Shown here piece after piece: positions 49,135 through 57,833 of a DNA stretch of 64,000 bases. Origin of the DNA: Marinobacter manganoxydans MnI7-9 (GTDB taxonomy: Bacteria > Pseudomonadota > Gammaproteobacteria > Pseudomonadales > Oleiphilaceae); the NCBI RefSeq assembly GCF_000235625.1, contig NZ_AGTR01000009.1:1-64000 (forward strand). Direction: 5' to 3'. A model generated the notes under the pieces. It saw nothing but the letters and a program-made list of their open reading frames with translations, did no database searches and had not been told where the DNA came from. The position numbers and the translations under genes are program-made. Within the stretch, counting starts at the first letter, position 1. Each line of letters starts with the position of its first letter.

Positions 49135-49377
49135 TAACGGGCAGCAACGACAGGCAGAACACGCCTGCCAGCCGAGTCTTGCAACGGCAAGCGATGACGG
49201 AACGGTCAGACCGAGAGTGATAGAGCCTGCTGAACAATGCGGCAGAAAAGCCGACTAACGAATGAGGTCATCACTCACACGCATCATCATCCTGGCCCGG
49301 GCAGTAACGCCCACCCAGAGGCCGAATGTAGAGCTGCAGTCTCAAACCGCTTCGGAATCAAATGGCGTTGCTTGACC
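49135..49377 (+). ncRNA. candidate seekRNA/bridge RNA of the IS1111-type element
   Basis: The IS1111 group encodes its target-guiding RNA downstream of the transposase. This 243-bp non-coding stretch contains hairpin-prone segments (GGCAGAACACGCCTGCC; GCTGAACAATGCGGCAG). At 49256-49265 it carries TAACGAATGA, identical to the left insertion junction at 48017-48026, as a guide would. The RNA's exact ends and fold are not determined. Confidence 0.5.
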
Positions 49378-49395
49378 GCAGGGGGAGTCCATGTA

Positions 49396-49467
49396 GCTGG
49401 GCTTTGCGGCGGTTTTGTAGGAGCGAAGCGACGGAAAAACCGTCCGACAACAGCCCCTGGTTAGCTG
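49396..49467 (-). repeat. attC-like site P, split by the IS1111-type element
   Basis: On the minus strand GCTAACCAGGGGCTGTTGTC opens behind the paiB stop. The inner part can pair (GGACGGTTTT / AAAACCGCCGC). The closing core GTTAAC is now on the far side of the insertion at 48015-48020. Confidence 0.55.
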
Positions 49468-49979
49468 ATGAGCTTGGCCATTGCACGGTTCTGCGCTCCC
49501 TCTCCGGTCTCGAGACCATCTTTGACACCGGCCCGATTCCGCTCTGGTTGATTCTGACTTGCTTTCAGCTTGCCCGTCAGAGCTTCAATTTTGATCTCTA
49601 CGCCGACAATAGCCTGCACCAGACGTTCAGTGAATTCTGTTGGTGCATCATCCACGGACCAAGGAGCTACCATTTGCGACTCATGCTGGTTTGTTAGCTG
49701 CTCTAGATGATGTTTTAACCAGCTTGGATCCTCAATTATCCTAGCGCTCCCTTGCGCGTGGACAGCCAGATAATTCCATGTTGGGACAACCCGACCTGTC
49801 TCAACCTTGGTTGGGTACCATGAGGGTGAAACATAAGCATCTGGCCCCTGAAAAACTGCGAGCACTTGAGCTCCGCCCTGCATGCGTTTCCAGACTGGAT
49901 TACTACGGGCCAGATGACACTGAAGATATCCATGATCATCGTTTGCCCCAGAGGTCAGATGAAAGGGTACGTGATTGGT
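49461..49979 (-). pseudogene. PaiB-like FMN-binding negative regulator, N-terminus missing
   Basis: The frame reads NHVPFHL, HLARSNPVWKRMQGGAQVL, FQGPDAYVSPSWY and WNYLAVHAQGSARI, the core of PaiB-type FMN-binding proteins. About 30 N-terminal residues are replaced by the end of an IS21-family element at about 49980, so no native start remains. The stop codon is inside attC-like site P, so this was once a cassette gene, though PaiB homologues are also ordinary chromosomal genes. Confidence 0.75.
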
Positions 49980-50534
49980 GCATATTCCGGCCCATCGTGA
50001 CCGCCCATTCCGTTTGAACGTGACCGCCTGTTCCGGGTGATCGTGACCGCTCATTCCGTTTTATCGTGACCGATTTCGGGTGTTTTTCCGGAATCGCCGG
50101 TCACGATGCCGGAATCACCGGTCACGTTCCTCCGGAATCACTGCCAACACGCTGGAATTCTTCCGCTTTATCCGGCATACCCGTTTCTTTTTCATCACGA
50201 GGAAGGGCGGATGCCGGCAGCGAGGATTTCCATGCGACAGATCATCGAGGTCTTGCGCCTCAAGTACGAAGCGGGCCTGAGCCATGAGCGGATTGCCCGT
50301 GCCTGCGGACTCTCCAAAGGCGTGGTCGGCAAGTACGTCAGCCTGGCCACCGCGCAGGGCATCACCTGGCCGTTGCCGGAGGGCACGGATGAAGTACGGT
50401 TAGAGGCCCAGCTGTTCCCGGCCAAGACACCCCCATCTCGATTTGCTGAACCCGACTACTTCCAGGTCCACCAGGAACTCAAGACCAAGGGCGTGACCCT
50501 GCAACTGCTGTGGGCCGAGTACGTGGAACGTCAT
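49980..50534 (+). mobile_element. IS21-family remnant (left end and istA start)
   Basis: The end carries several tandem copies of a TCGTGACCGCxxATTCCG-type unit (49994-50065) and inverted copies CCGGAATCxCCGGTCACG (50090-50125). Multiple terminal repeats of this kind are typical of IS21-family elements. The istA gene starts inside and is truncated by the Tn3-family element at 50535. istB and the right end are absent. Confidence 0.7.
50211..50534 (+). pseudogene. IS21-family transposase IstA, N-terminal fragment
   Basis: The 108 residues begin MPAARISMRQIIEVLRLKYE and contain the helix-turn-helix LSHERIARACGLSKGVVGKY, typical of the IstA N-terminus. The frame stays recognisable to LLWAEYVERHG and is then cut by the inverted repeat of the next element. 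The DDE core is missing, so it is inactive. GGAAGGGCGG precedes the ATG. Confidence 0.8.
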
Positions 50535-50579
50535 GGGGTTCTAGGGATTTTCCGTCCAAAAACGACAAAGTGCTCTGGA
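50535..50579 (+). repeat. left 45-bp inverted repeat of the 3.2-kb Tn3-family element
   Basis: Perfectly matched, inverted, at 53722-53766. It truncates istA. Confidence 0.9.
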
Positions 50580-50675
50580 AGCCCCGCCATCTATGGCCTC
50601 TAGAGGGGTATTACTTTTTCCATATCCCTATTTTGGCTCTGATTGGGTAAGATTTGGCCTTTTTAGGCTAAATCC

Positions 50676-53600
50676 ATGGCATTCGATGAACGTGTTCAAA
50701 TCTTGTCCGAGGCGGAACAAGAACAGTTTTATGGACCTCCCGCTTTCACCTCAGCAGACCAACGCTTCTTTTTCTCGCTGAACGATAAGGAACTGGCTAT
50801 CGCTACAAGCCTACGTCACCGGGGTCAGCGCTACATGCTGGTTGTACTGCTGGGCTATTTCAAGGCCAAGCCGGCGGTGCTTCATCCCGGTTTCCACCAG
50901 ATCAAGCAGGATCTCAAATACGTTTATCAAACCATTCTACCAGGGCCGGGCTGTAGACCCTTTAATCTCACGCCAAAAGAGAACGAACGGATTTACCAAC
51001 GTATTTTCCAACTCTGCAACTACCAGCGCTGGAATGCCAAAGACCACGGAGCTGCGTTGAGCGCCTACTTATCCCAGCAAGCCAGAGCCTGGACGGCTCC
51101 AAGACACCTCTTCGATGCGGCCATTGAGTATTGTTCGAGACAGAAGATAGCGATCCCTGCCTACAGCACGCTGCAAAAGATCATCAGTCAAGTGGTGGGA
51201 GATGAACAGGAAGACATGGCCAACCGCCTTGAGCGTGCAATGTCACAAGATCTTAAGCATGCACTGGCGGATCTCGTAAACGGCGAAGGTGCACTACCGT
51301 TCCGGCAGTTGCGACAATCGGCTCGTAACTTCACTGGAACCGAACTTGAGAAAGAGCTGGTTGTCTATCGCAACATCCAGCATTGGATGTCAGAAGTGGA
51401 CCTGCTCTTGAGCCTGCTTTCACTGTCGCAGAAAAATCAACAACACCTGGCGGAGAAAGTCGACTACTACGGCGCCAAACTGAAACGGCAAACCATAAGC
51501 AACCAACGGCTGTATTTGTTGTGCTATTTGCAAACGCGATGGCAACAAGCACTCGAACGTATTGCCGATGGTTTTGTGCATCATGTCAGGCAGACCAAAC
51601 AGAAGGCAAAGGAGTACGCAAAAGAAGCGGTGTATCAGGATTGGCAAAAAGCGGCCAAAAATGTCAGCAAGGCGGCCGAAGTGCTCCATCTATTCATTGA
51701 TGACGAAATTGATCTGCAACTACCGTTTGCAACAGTAAGACAAAAAGCACTGAACCTCCTGGCCAAAAAGGATCTGGAATCGGTATGTCTCTTCTTGAAC
51801 GAGCAGCGGCGATCAGTCGATGAAGCCATGTGGCAATACTACGACGAGAAAGAAAGCCTGCGTAAAGGTTTACTGCGAGAGTTATTTCGATGTCTGCGCT
51901 TTGAAGGCAGCGATGGCACTCAGCACTTAGCGACTGCCTTGGCGAAAGCACAAGGCGAAATCGACACCCTGGCCCAATTGCAAACCGCCGATACCCGGTT
52001 TCTACCGAAAAAAGTACACGAATACCTGCTGGATCGTGACGGTAACATCCTGTTAGATCGTTATGAGTGGTTCCTCTATCAGCAGATTCCTGATCGCCTG
52101 AATGGCCAACTAACACTGCCTGAAGTCATTAAATACCGGGCGCTTGATGCTGATCTGATCGACGGGGAGCATTGGCGAAAACATAAATATACGCTGCTGC
52201 AACAGAGCCAGCTAACCGATTTGGCCAAAGAGCCTGAGAAACTGATAAAGCAGATGGCCACTGAATTGGATACCCGTTTATTCGAGGTCGGTGAATATCT
52301 TGAACAGGAAGACAACCGGAATATCATCTTGCGCAATCCGCAGGGTAAACACTTCTGGCGCTTACCTTCGGCCAGCAAACATCATCTGGTCAACAATCCC
52401 TTCTTCCAGCAAATCCCTACAACGGGTGTCGCGGATGTACTGCGCATGGTGGATCGTGACACCGGCTTCATAGACTGCTTCGCGCATGTGCTGGGTTCCC
52501 AATCCAGAAGCCGTTCCCATGAATATGATCTGTTGGCAATTCTGGTCGGCAATGCAACCAATCAAGGCATTTACGGTATGGCACAGATCTCTGATCGTAC
52601 CTATGATCAGCTCAGCACCATCCAGGCAAACTACCTACGTTTGGAAACCTTGAATGATGCCAACGACAACATCAATAACGCGACCGCCAAGCTGCCCATC
52701 TTCAGGCACTACAACATCCAGGAGGATGTTTTACACGCAAGTGCCGACGGCCAAAAGTTCGGAGCCCGGCGCGAGACGTTCAAAACCCGTTACTCGTCGA
52801 AATACTTCGGTACACAAAAAGGCGTTTCTGCTATGAGCCTAATCGCCAATCATACGGCCATTAATGCCAGGGTAATTGGTGCCAACGAGCATGAATCTCA
52901 CTACATCTTTGATTTGTTGATGAGCAATACGTCAGACATTATTCCGGATGTGCTCTCAACCGACACCCATGGTGTGAACCATGTGAATTTCGCGTTGCTC
53001 GATCTGTTCGGATACCAGTTTGCCCCGCGCTATGCCCAGGTCGGTAAAGTGATCAATGACATGTTTGATGTCAAGGAAGACAAAGACCATAGAATACAGC
53101 TACGCTTGAAAAAGCCCATTAACACGCATCGAATTGCGCAGCACTGGGATACCATCCAACGGATCGCAGTATCGCTTAAACAACGGAAAACAACACAAGC
53201 CACCTTGGTGAGAAAGCTCTCGGGATACAAGCACAATCACCCGTTGCTGGAAGCCCTGACTGAATACAACCGCCTGGTGAAAGCGAATTATCTACTGTGC
53301 TACATCGATGATGCCAGTTTAAGAAACTATGTTCAGCGCGCGCTGAATCGTGGAGAGGCCTATCACCAACTGCGTAGGGCAGTGAGCAGCGTAAATGGGG
53401 ATCAGTTCCGGGGCAGTTCAGACGAAGAAATCCAGCTATGGAATGAGTGCGCTCGTCTAGTCACCAATGCCATCATCTATTTCAACTCCAGGATACTCAG
53501 TCAGCTGCTGACCAGCTTCGAATACCATGGAGACGCCCATAGAATAGGAATCGTCAAACAGGCCTCCCCTGTGGCTTGGCACAACATTAACCTCAAGGGG

Positions 53601-53690
53601 ACTTACCATTTCGAATTGAGCGAAAAATTGCCAGAACTGGAGGAGCTTATGCGCTCAATCGAGGGATATTTACCTGTCAGGGAAAAGTAA
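50676..53690 (+). CDS. tnpA: Tn3-family transposase (second copy type)
   Basis: A 1004-residue Tn3-family DDE transposase. The N-terminal DUF4158-like region reads LRHRGQRYMLVVLLGYFKAKP. Catalytic aspartates lie in HASADGQKFGARRE (about residue 690) and LSTDTHGVNHVNFALLDLFGYQF (about 762). The end, SPVAWHNINLKGTYHFE, is typical of the family. The gene is intact and fills its element. Its residue spacing matches the transposase at 22606, but the sequences differ widely. Confidence 0.94.
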   Translation: MAFDERVQILSEAEQEQFYGPPAFTSADQRFFFSLNDKELAIATSLRHRGQRYMLVVLLGYFKAKPAVLHPGFHQIKQDLKYVYQTILPGPGCRPFNLTPKENERIYQRIFQLCNYQRWNAKDHGAALSAYLSQQARAWTAPRHLFDAAIEYCSRQKIAIPAYSTLQKIISQVVGDEQEDMANRLERAMSQDLKHALADLVNGEGALPFRQLRQSARNFTGTELEKELVVYRNIQHWMSEVDLLLSLLSLSQKNQQHLAEKVDYYGAKLKRQTISNQRLYLLCYLQTRWQQALERIADGFVHHVRQTKQKAKEYAKEAVYQDWQKAAKNVSKAAEVLHLFIDDEIDLQLPFATVRQKALNLLAKKDLESVCLFLNEQRRSVDEAMWQYYDEKESLRKGLLRELFRCLRFEGSDGTQHLATALAKAQGEIDTLAQLQTADTRFLPKKVHEYLLDRDGNILLDRYEWFLYQQIPDRLNGQLTLPEVIKYRALDADLIDGEHWRKHKYTLLQQSQLTDLAKEPEKLIKQMATELDTRLFEVGEYLEQEDNRNIILRNPQGKHFWRLPSASKHHLVNNPFFQQIPTTGVADVLRMVDRDTGFIDCFAHVLGSQSRSRSHEYDLLAILVGNATNQGIYGMAQISDRTYDQLSTIQANYLRLETLNDANDNINNATAKLPIFRHYNIQEDVLHASADGQKFGARRETFKTRYSSKYFGTQKGVSAMSLIANHTAINARVIGANEHESHYIFDLLMSNTSDIIPDVLSTDTHGVNHVNFALLDLFGYQFAPRYAQVGKVINDMFDVKEDKDHRIQLRLKKPINTHRIAQHWDTIQRIAVSLKQRKTTQATLVRKLSGYKHNHPLLEALTEYNRLVKANYLLCYIDDASLRNYVQRALNRGEAYHQLRRAVSSVNGDQFRGSSDEEIQLWNECARLVTNAIIYFNSRILSQLLTSFEYHGDAHRIGIVKQASPVAWHNINLKGTYHFELSEKLPELEELMRSIEGYLPVREK

Positions 53691-53721
53691 TACCCCTCTG
53701 GAGGCCACGGCCAGAGAGGCC

Positions 53722-53766
53722 TCCAGAGCACTTTGTCGTTTTTGGACGGAAAATCCCTAGAACCCC
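53722..53766 (-). repeat. right 45-bp inverted repeat of the 3.2-kb Tn3-family element
   Basis: Exact inverse of 50535-50579. It ends 1 bp before the stop codon of the sensor kinase gene. Confidence 0.9.
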
Positions 53767-53767
53767 A

Positions 53768-56386
53768 TCATGCTGATGGCAGTGAGATTTCAAAGGATGC
53801 CCCTTCGAGGCTTTCAGCCAAGATAATTTCTCCGCCCATTTGTTCCACCATCTTTTTGCAAAGAGATAGACCAATACCAAGACTGGTACTTTCGGGACCA
53901 GGATGGAATGGGGTAAAGAGCATTGGGATAACGGACTCAGGTATCCCGGGGCCATTGTCAGATACTTGTATGCGGTAAAAGGATCCATCAGATCGCTGAT
54001 CTGAAGTTGCGCAAATACTGATGCTAGGGTTGGGTAAATCTCTCCGTGCAAAAGCATCTAGCGAATTGCCTATGAGGTTGCTTATCGTCTGAATGAGCGC
54101 GTTTTTGTTCCCAATCACAAAGGCTTCGGACAAGCCCTCATGATGGACAACGACGTTGGCCAGTCGATCCCGATGAAGGGCTTCGGAGCGATCAATCACC
54201 TGTTCAAGGGATACCGGCTCCAAAACGGGTGTGTTCTCAGGCGTGAGAAAATCCTTCAAATCAGCAATCAGGTCGCTGATTCTCTCGAGTCCGATTTTCG
54301 CATCGTCTAAAGCTTCGGCCCGGATCTCGGGGTTCGTTTGTTTAACCGCAACCCTCAGGGCACTCAAGGCTATGTTCAGCGGGTTACCTATTTCATGGAT
54401 CAGCGCGCCAGAAAAGCTCGATAGCGATCGCCATTTCTCGGATTGAATCAGTTGCGCCTCCGAGCGACTCAGGTCATCCATTGCTATTTGCAACTCGGTA
54501 TTCCGGTCACTCAGCACCCGTTCCAAATTTGCACGATTGACCAGATTTTTAACTCGCGCTCGCAGTTCTACCCAACTAAACGGCTTGGCAATGAATTCGT
54601 CTATACCAAGATCCAGTGCATCCTGCTTCAGCGTGTCTCTGGCGTTGGCAGTCACCAAAAGGATTGGCGTGGTCGATGTGTCGGAATATCGTTTCATTTC
54701 CCTGGCGATATCCAGGCCATCCTTACCTGGCAACATGTGATCGAGAAGGACCACGTGAGGTCTAAGTGATTCAATTTCCTGCGCTGCTGAACTTCCGTCT
54801 TTGAGCCAAACAAGGTCGTAATCGGCTTGAAGAGCATCGAGCATCATTGAGGCAATGTCGTTCTCATCCTCGACGAGAACAAGCAGCGGCTTCCCCTCTG
54901 ACCGGTATGTTTTGTTGGCTGTTTCTGGCGTGGTGTGAACATCGAAATTCAGCAGGTAATCCCTTTCGGCATCGCGACGAATGTCGTTGTTCGCCGTCTC
55001 TTTTGGGTCAATAGCATCGGTCTGGTTTTGAGCTAGTGGGATTTGAAGCGTAAAGGTCGAACCCCAGCCCAGTTGGCTGTAGACAGCAATGGTCCCTGAG
55101 TGCGCTTCAACGATTTCTTTCACTAAGGCGAGCCCTATACCCGTCCCTTGTGCCTTACGTGTTGTAGAGCCATCGACTTGTCGGTAACGCTGAAAGATCA
55201 TGTCATGGTTTTTAGGATCAATGCCGACCCCATTATCCTTAACCTTCAATGTCGCAAAGTCATCAGCGATCGCAAGTTCAACGTCAATCTGGCCATTACC
55301 GGGATCTGTAAATTTGTAGGCGTTTTGAATCAGGTTAAAGCACACGCGCTCTAACTGGCTTTCATTACCGTCCACCCATACGGGATAACGCGGGGTAACG
55401 GCATTGAGAACCCGGCTGTTATTGCTGCCGAACAAAGGCGCGAGCTGATCTGTGCAAATGTTGAGGATGGATTTTAGGTCAACCCGCGTGTAGCTATCCT
55501 TGGCAAGCGTTGTGTTCTCAAGAACCATGAGCTCCAGCAAATCGTTCACGAGTTTGATCAACCGGCCTCCGTTGCGAACGATTTGTTCAACGACTTTTCT
55601 TGCTGAGGGGGGTAACTGGCCAGACTGCTGCTCAAGGAGATGTTTTGCGGGACCAACGATTACAGCCACTGGCGTCCGTAGTTCGTGGGAAACATTGGCG
55701 ATGAATTCGGACTTTCGACGATCCATTTCCTGGAGTGCCGTATTGGATTTTTGTAACTCGACTTCCTGGGCATAGGAATAGAACCGGATTCTGTAGCCGA
55801 AATAGGCGGCGATCACGGCAATGACGCCGGTCAGAAAAATAAAATATCCGTTGATGATGACGATGCGCCAAGACCCATCCGGAACACCGGCCAGAACGCT
55901 GACAAACAGGTAGGAAAGAATCGCAAATAAACTGTATGCGAGGGCTTCTTTAAAAGTCAGGCCCATAATGAAACCGATGCCGATTAGAACCAGGTTGATG
56001 CCGGCGTAATACGGTGAGACCGCACCCTCGGTGACGTAGATAATCACGGCCACGGTGGCGATGACTGATCCCGTAAAGATGGCCGTGATTTTAAAGACGT
56101 GAGGCCTCATGGAATCGAGGGTCGTGACAAAAAACATGATGGACAGAAACACCACCTCGCCGACACGAAGCGCTGCAAATTCGACGAAGTATTCGGGATA
56201 AACGATGTAATCGAGGGGTATGCCGAGCGTGACAATGATGATGCTTACAATACAGCCGATCTGATTCAGGTACGCCCTATCGATCCAGTTTTGAGCCTCA
56301 AAACTTTTATGGTGCTCCTCAAGATGGCTGAGGTCTCGAAATGCGGGACTGAACTGTCCCAGCATGGAATAGAGTTTGGTTAGCAT
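53768..56386 (-). CDS. membrane hybrid sensor kinase with two kinase modules flanking a receiver
   Basis: An 872-residue signal protein. Residues 40-205 hold about six spans. A first HisKA follows with H234 (FIANVSHELRTPVAV), then HATPase with N-box NLIQNAYKF (about 351), G1 DNGVGID and G2 GTGIGLALV. A receiver spans about 500-615 with E506/D507, phospho-site D549 (VVLLDHMLPG), T579 and K601. After a coiled linker a second HisKA-like box has H664 (ALIHEIGNPLNIAL), with its own HATPase (NLIGNSLDAF; DNGPGIPE; LGIGLSLCKKM). All catalytic residues seem present. The gene starts directly after the hydrolase stop (TGAATG), so they are co-transcribed. Its ligand is unknown. Confidence 0.9.
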   Translation of the reverse strand: MLTKLYSMLGQFSPAFRDLSHLEEHHKSFEAQNWIDRAYLNQIGCIVSIIIVTLGIPLDYIVYPEYFVEFAALRVGEVVFLSIMFFVTTLDSMRPHVFKITAIFTGSVIATVAVIIYVTEGAVSPYYAGINLVLIGIGFIMGLTFKEALAYSLFAILSYLFVSVLAGVPDGSWRIVIINGYFIFLTGVIAVIAAYFGYRIRFYSYAQEVELQKSNTALQEMDRRKSEFIANVSHELRTPVAVIVGPAKHLLEQQSGQLPPSARKVVEQIVRNGGRLIKLVNDLLELMVLENTTLAKDSYTRVDLKSILNICTDQLAPLFGSNNSRVLNAVTPRYPVWVDGNESQLERVCFNLIQNAYKFTDPGNGQIDVELAIADDFATLKVKDNGVGIDPKNHDMIFQRYRQVDGSTTRKAQGTGIGLALVKEIVEAHSGTIAVYSQLGWGSTFTLQIPLAQNQTDAIDPKETANNDIRRDAERDYLLNFDVHTTPETANKTYRSEGKPLLVLVEDENDIASMMLDALQADYDLVWLKDGSSAAQEIESLRPHVVLLDHMLPGKDGLDIAREMKRYSDTSTTPILLVTANARDTLKQDALDLGIDEFIAKPFSWVELRARVKNLVNRANLERVLSDRNTELQIAMDDLSRSEAQLIQSEKWRSLSSFSGALIHEIGNPLNIALSALRVAVKQTNPEIRAEALDDAKIGLERISDLIADLKDFLTPENTPVLEPVSLEQVIDRSEALHRDRLANVVVHHEGLSEAFVIGNKNALIQTISNLIGNSLDAFARRDLPNPSISICATSDQRSDGSFYRIQVSDNGPGIPESVIPMLFTPFHPGPESTSLGIGLSLCKKMVEQMGGEIILAESLEGASFEISLPSA

Positions 56387-57271
56387 TCAATTTCTGCTCA
56401 ACACGCGATCCATGAATGATGTAATTGCTGTCTCGTATTCAGGCCAGTTTTCGAACATCGGCATGTGCCCGCTATTGTCGATTAGTGCAAGGTGGCCGTC
56501 CGGAAACTTATTGGCAAGCTCCTTTGTGCGCTCGATAGAAACGTAAGGGTCACAGTTGCCGCACATCACCAGAGCTGGGCACTGAATGTTGGGGATGGTG
56601 GCGCTGAGATCCATGTTGGCCAAATCGCGAAAGTAAATGCCCATTGATGCACCGCTGATCTTTTGAAGCGCGGGGAAATAATAGGGTAAGTAGGCCTGGA
56701 AGTCGGGACGGTTGATGACCTTTTTGGGCTCGGCCATGACGTCCCCGATAAAGATTTTGTGTATGCCCGCGGTCAACGAACTCGCACGCAGTGAGGGTGC
56801 AATCAAAGCGCGACCAAAGGCACCCAGTTTGTTTGCCATCCACTGAAACAGGGCATAAATTCCACCCTCCTCTTTGCCAGTAGTGGCGCCACCTATGGAG
56901 ATAAGAGCTTCTACTCTCTCAGGACAAACTGCTGCCGCGGCGATGGCAGCGTGCGCACCAGTAGAGTGGCCTACAAGAATGAAGGACGATTCTGGGGTTA
57001 ATAGCTGATCCACCTGCTGTATGACTGCCTCGGCCAAGCTGTCCGCCGAAAGCTTGGTGGATGAAGAAAGTGGAGTTGCCGGATAATGTCCAGGAAGCCC
57101 GATGATATATATCGGACGATCTCCAAAGACGGAAAGGTGGTCAGGCCACCAGAAATAGATTGAACAGAGCAGACCGTGAATAAGAACCACTGGAGTACCA
57201 GGCGCCTGCTTGTTGAAGACAAGACAGGTCATGCCGGCTACTTTGACCTCCTCCGGTGTGCTGTGGTCCAT
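56387..57271 (-). CDS. alpha/beta hydrolase fold protein
   Basis: A 294-residue hydrolase. The oxyanion region is VVLIHGLLCSIYFWWPDHL, the nucleophile elbow is ILVGHSTGAHAAI, the acid lies in CGNCDPYVSIERT and the His in NSGHMPMFENWPE, giving a complete triad. ATG 57271 follows AAGGAC; the open frame extends to 57538 but that part overlaps the divergent promoter. It heads the operon with the sensor kinase, which suggests it makes or degrades the kinase's signal, as seen for some lipid or autoinducer signals. That link is inference from position. Confidence 0.85.
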   Translation of the reverse strand: MDHSTPEEVKVAGMTCLVFNKQAPGTPVVLIHGLLCSIYFWWPDHLSVFGDRPIYIIGLPGHYPATPLSSSTKLSADSLAEAVIQQVDQLLTPESSFILVGHSTGAHAAIAAAAVCPERVEALISIGGATTGKEEGGIYALFQWMANKLGAFGRALIAPSLRASSLTAGIHKIFIGDVMAEPKKVINRPDFQAYLPYYFPALQKISGASMGIYFRDLANMDLSATIPNIQCPALVMCGNCDPYVSIERTKELANKFPDGHLALIDNSGHMPMFENWPEYETAITSFMDRVLSRN

Positions 57272-57455
57272 ATTAGAGTCCTTTCTGAAAACATCATTTA
57301 AACAGCATGTTAGCGATTTTATGTCGCTTTTTGCGTGTCGAACCACCCAAATTTGAAAATGCGATGTCGTTCCACATTTTCTGCCATCAGAAAGTTGATT
57401 AGTATTAAGGGTGTTGGACTCCAAAGCCAAGAAACACTTGCAAGCAGGGACGAGC

Positions 57456-57833
57456 ATGCCGAACTGGAAGCCGCGCATCGTATGTGCACAACCCGAGAAA
57501 AATCCTTTCAAGCACGACTTGTCCGAGCTTGGTGACATTATCCCTTTCCGCTACTGTGATGGGAGCATTCTTCCGCCGGCCGACATCCTGGTCATGATTG
57601 AGCCTCCTCTCGATTGGCTTGAGCGCGCTGAGACTGAGTGCAAAGGTGAAGTTATCTCCCTATTAGCGATGTCCGAACCAACGGCACAGCACATCCGTGC
57701 TGCATTGAATCGTCTGGATGTGGCTGCAATTTGTGGTTTGGATGAAACTTTCGAAAAAGTAGAGTCCTTGCTGGGGCAAATCTGGGCCGAGAAAGCGAAA
57801 AGAGATCTTTTCCCCACGGAGCTTGCAGGTTGA
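57456..57833 (+). CDS. hypothetical protein, possibly degenerate receiver
   Basis: A 125-residue protein with no confident family. The pattern ADILVMIEPP, GEVISLLAMSEPTAQHIRAAL and VAAICGLDETFEKVESLLGQIW resembles the alternation of a receiver fold without the acidic pocket. The ATG at 57456 is preceded by AGGGACGAGC; a TTG at 57411 is in frame. The stop overlaps the following receiver gene (TGATG), so it is coupled with it. It is the first gene of the rightward signalling operon, divergent from the hydrolase. Confidence 0.55.
   Translation: MPNWKPRIVCAQPEKNPFKHDLSELGDIIPFRYCDGSILPPADILVMIEPPLDWLERAETECKGEVISLLAMSEPTAQHIRAALNRLDVAAICGLDETFEKVESLLGQIWAEKAKRDLFPTELAG

Larger units (their letters stand above)
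48021..49395 (+). mobile_element. IS110/IS1111-family insertion sequence in an attC site
   Basis: The element is bounded by 15-base perfect subterminal inverted repeats (ATGGACTCCCCCTGC at 48028-48042, inverted at 49378-49392), the IS1111 hallmark. Outside, GTTAAC on the left (48015-48020) and AGCCCAGC on the right rejoin to a plausible attC end, so the insertion is in the core site of the attC behind paiB. Exact ends are good to a few bases. This fits the known IS1111-attC group. About 240 bp of non-coding sequence follow the transposase inside the element. Confidence 0.83.
50535..53766 (+). mobile_element. 3.2-kb transposase-only Tn3-family element with perfect 45-bp inverted repeats
   Basis: Identical 45-base inverted repeats starting GGGGTTCTAGGGATTTTCC lie at 50535-50579 and 53722-53766. 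Similarity continues inward for about 40 more bases (a CCTCNAGAGGGGTATTACTTTT block on both sides). Only tnpA lies between, with no resolvase, resolution site gene or cargo. Flanks are GTCAT left and ATCAT right, so a target duplication is at best 4 of 5 bases. The right end stops 1 bp before the histidine-kinase stop codon. Confidence 0.88.
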
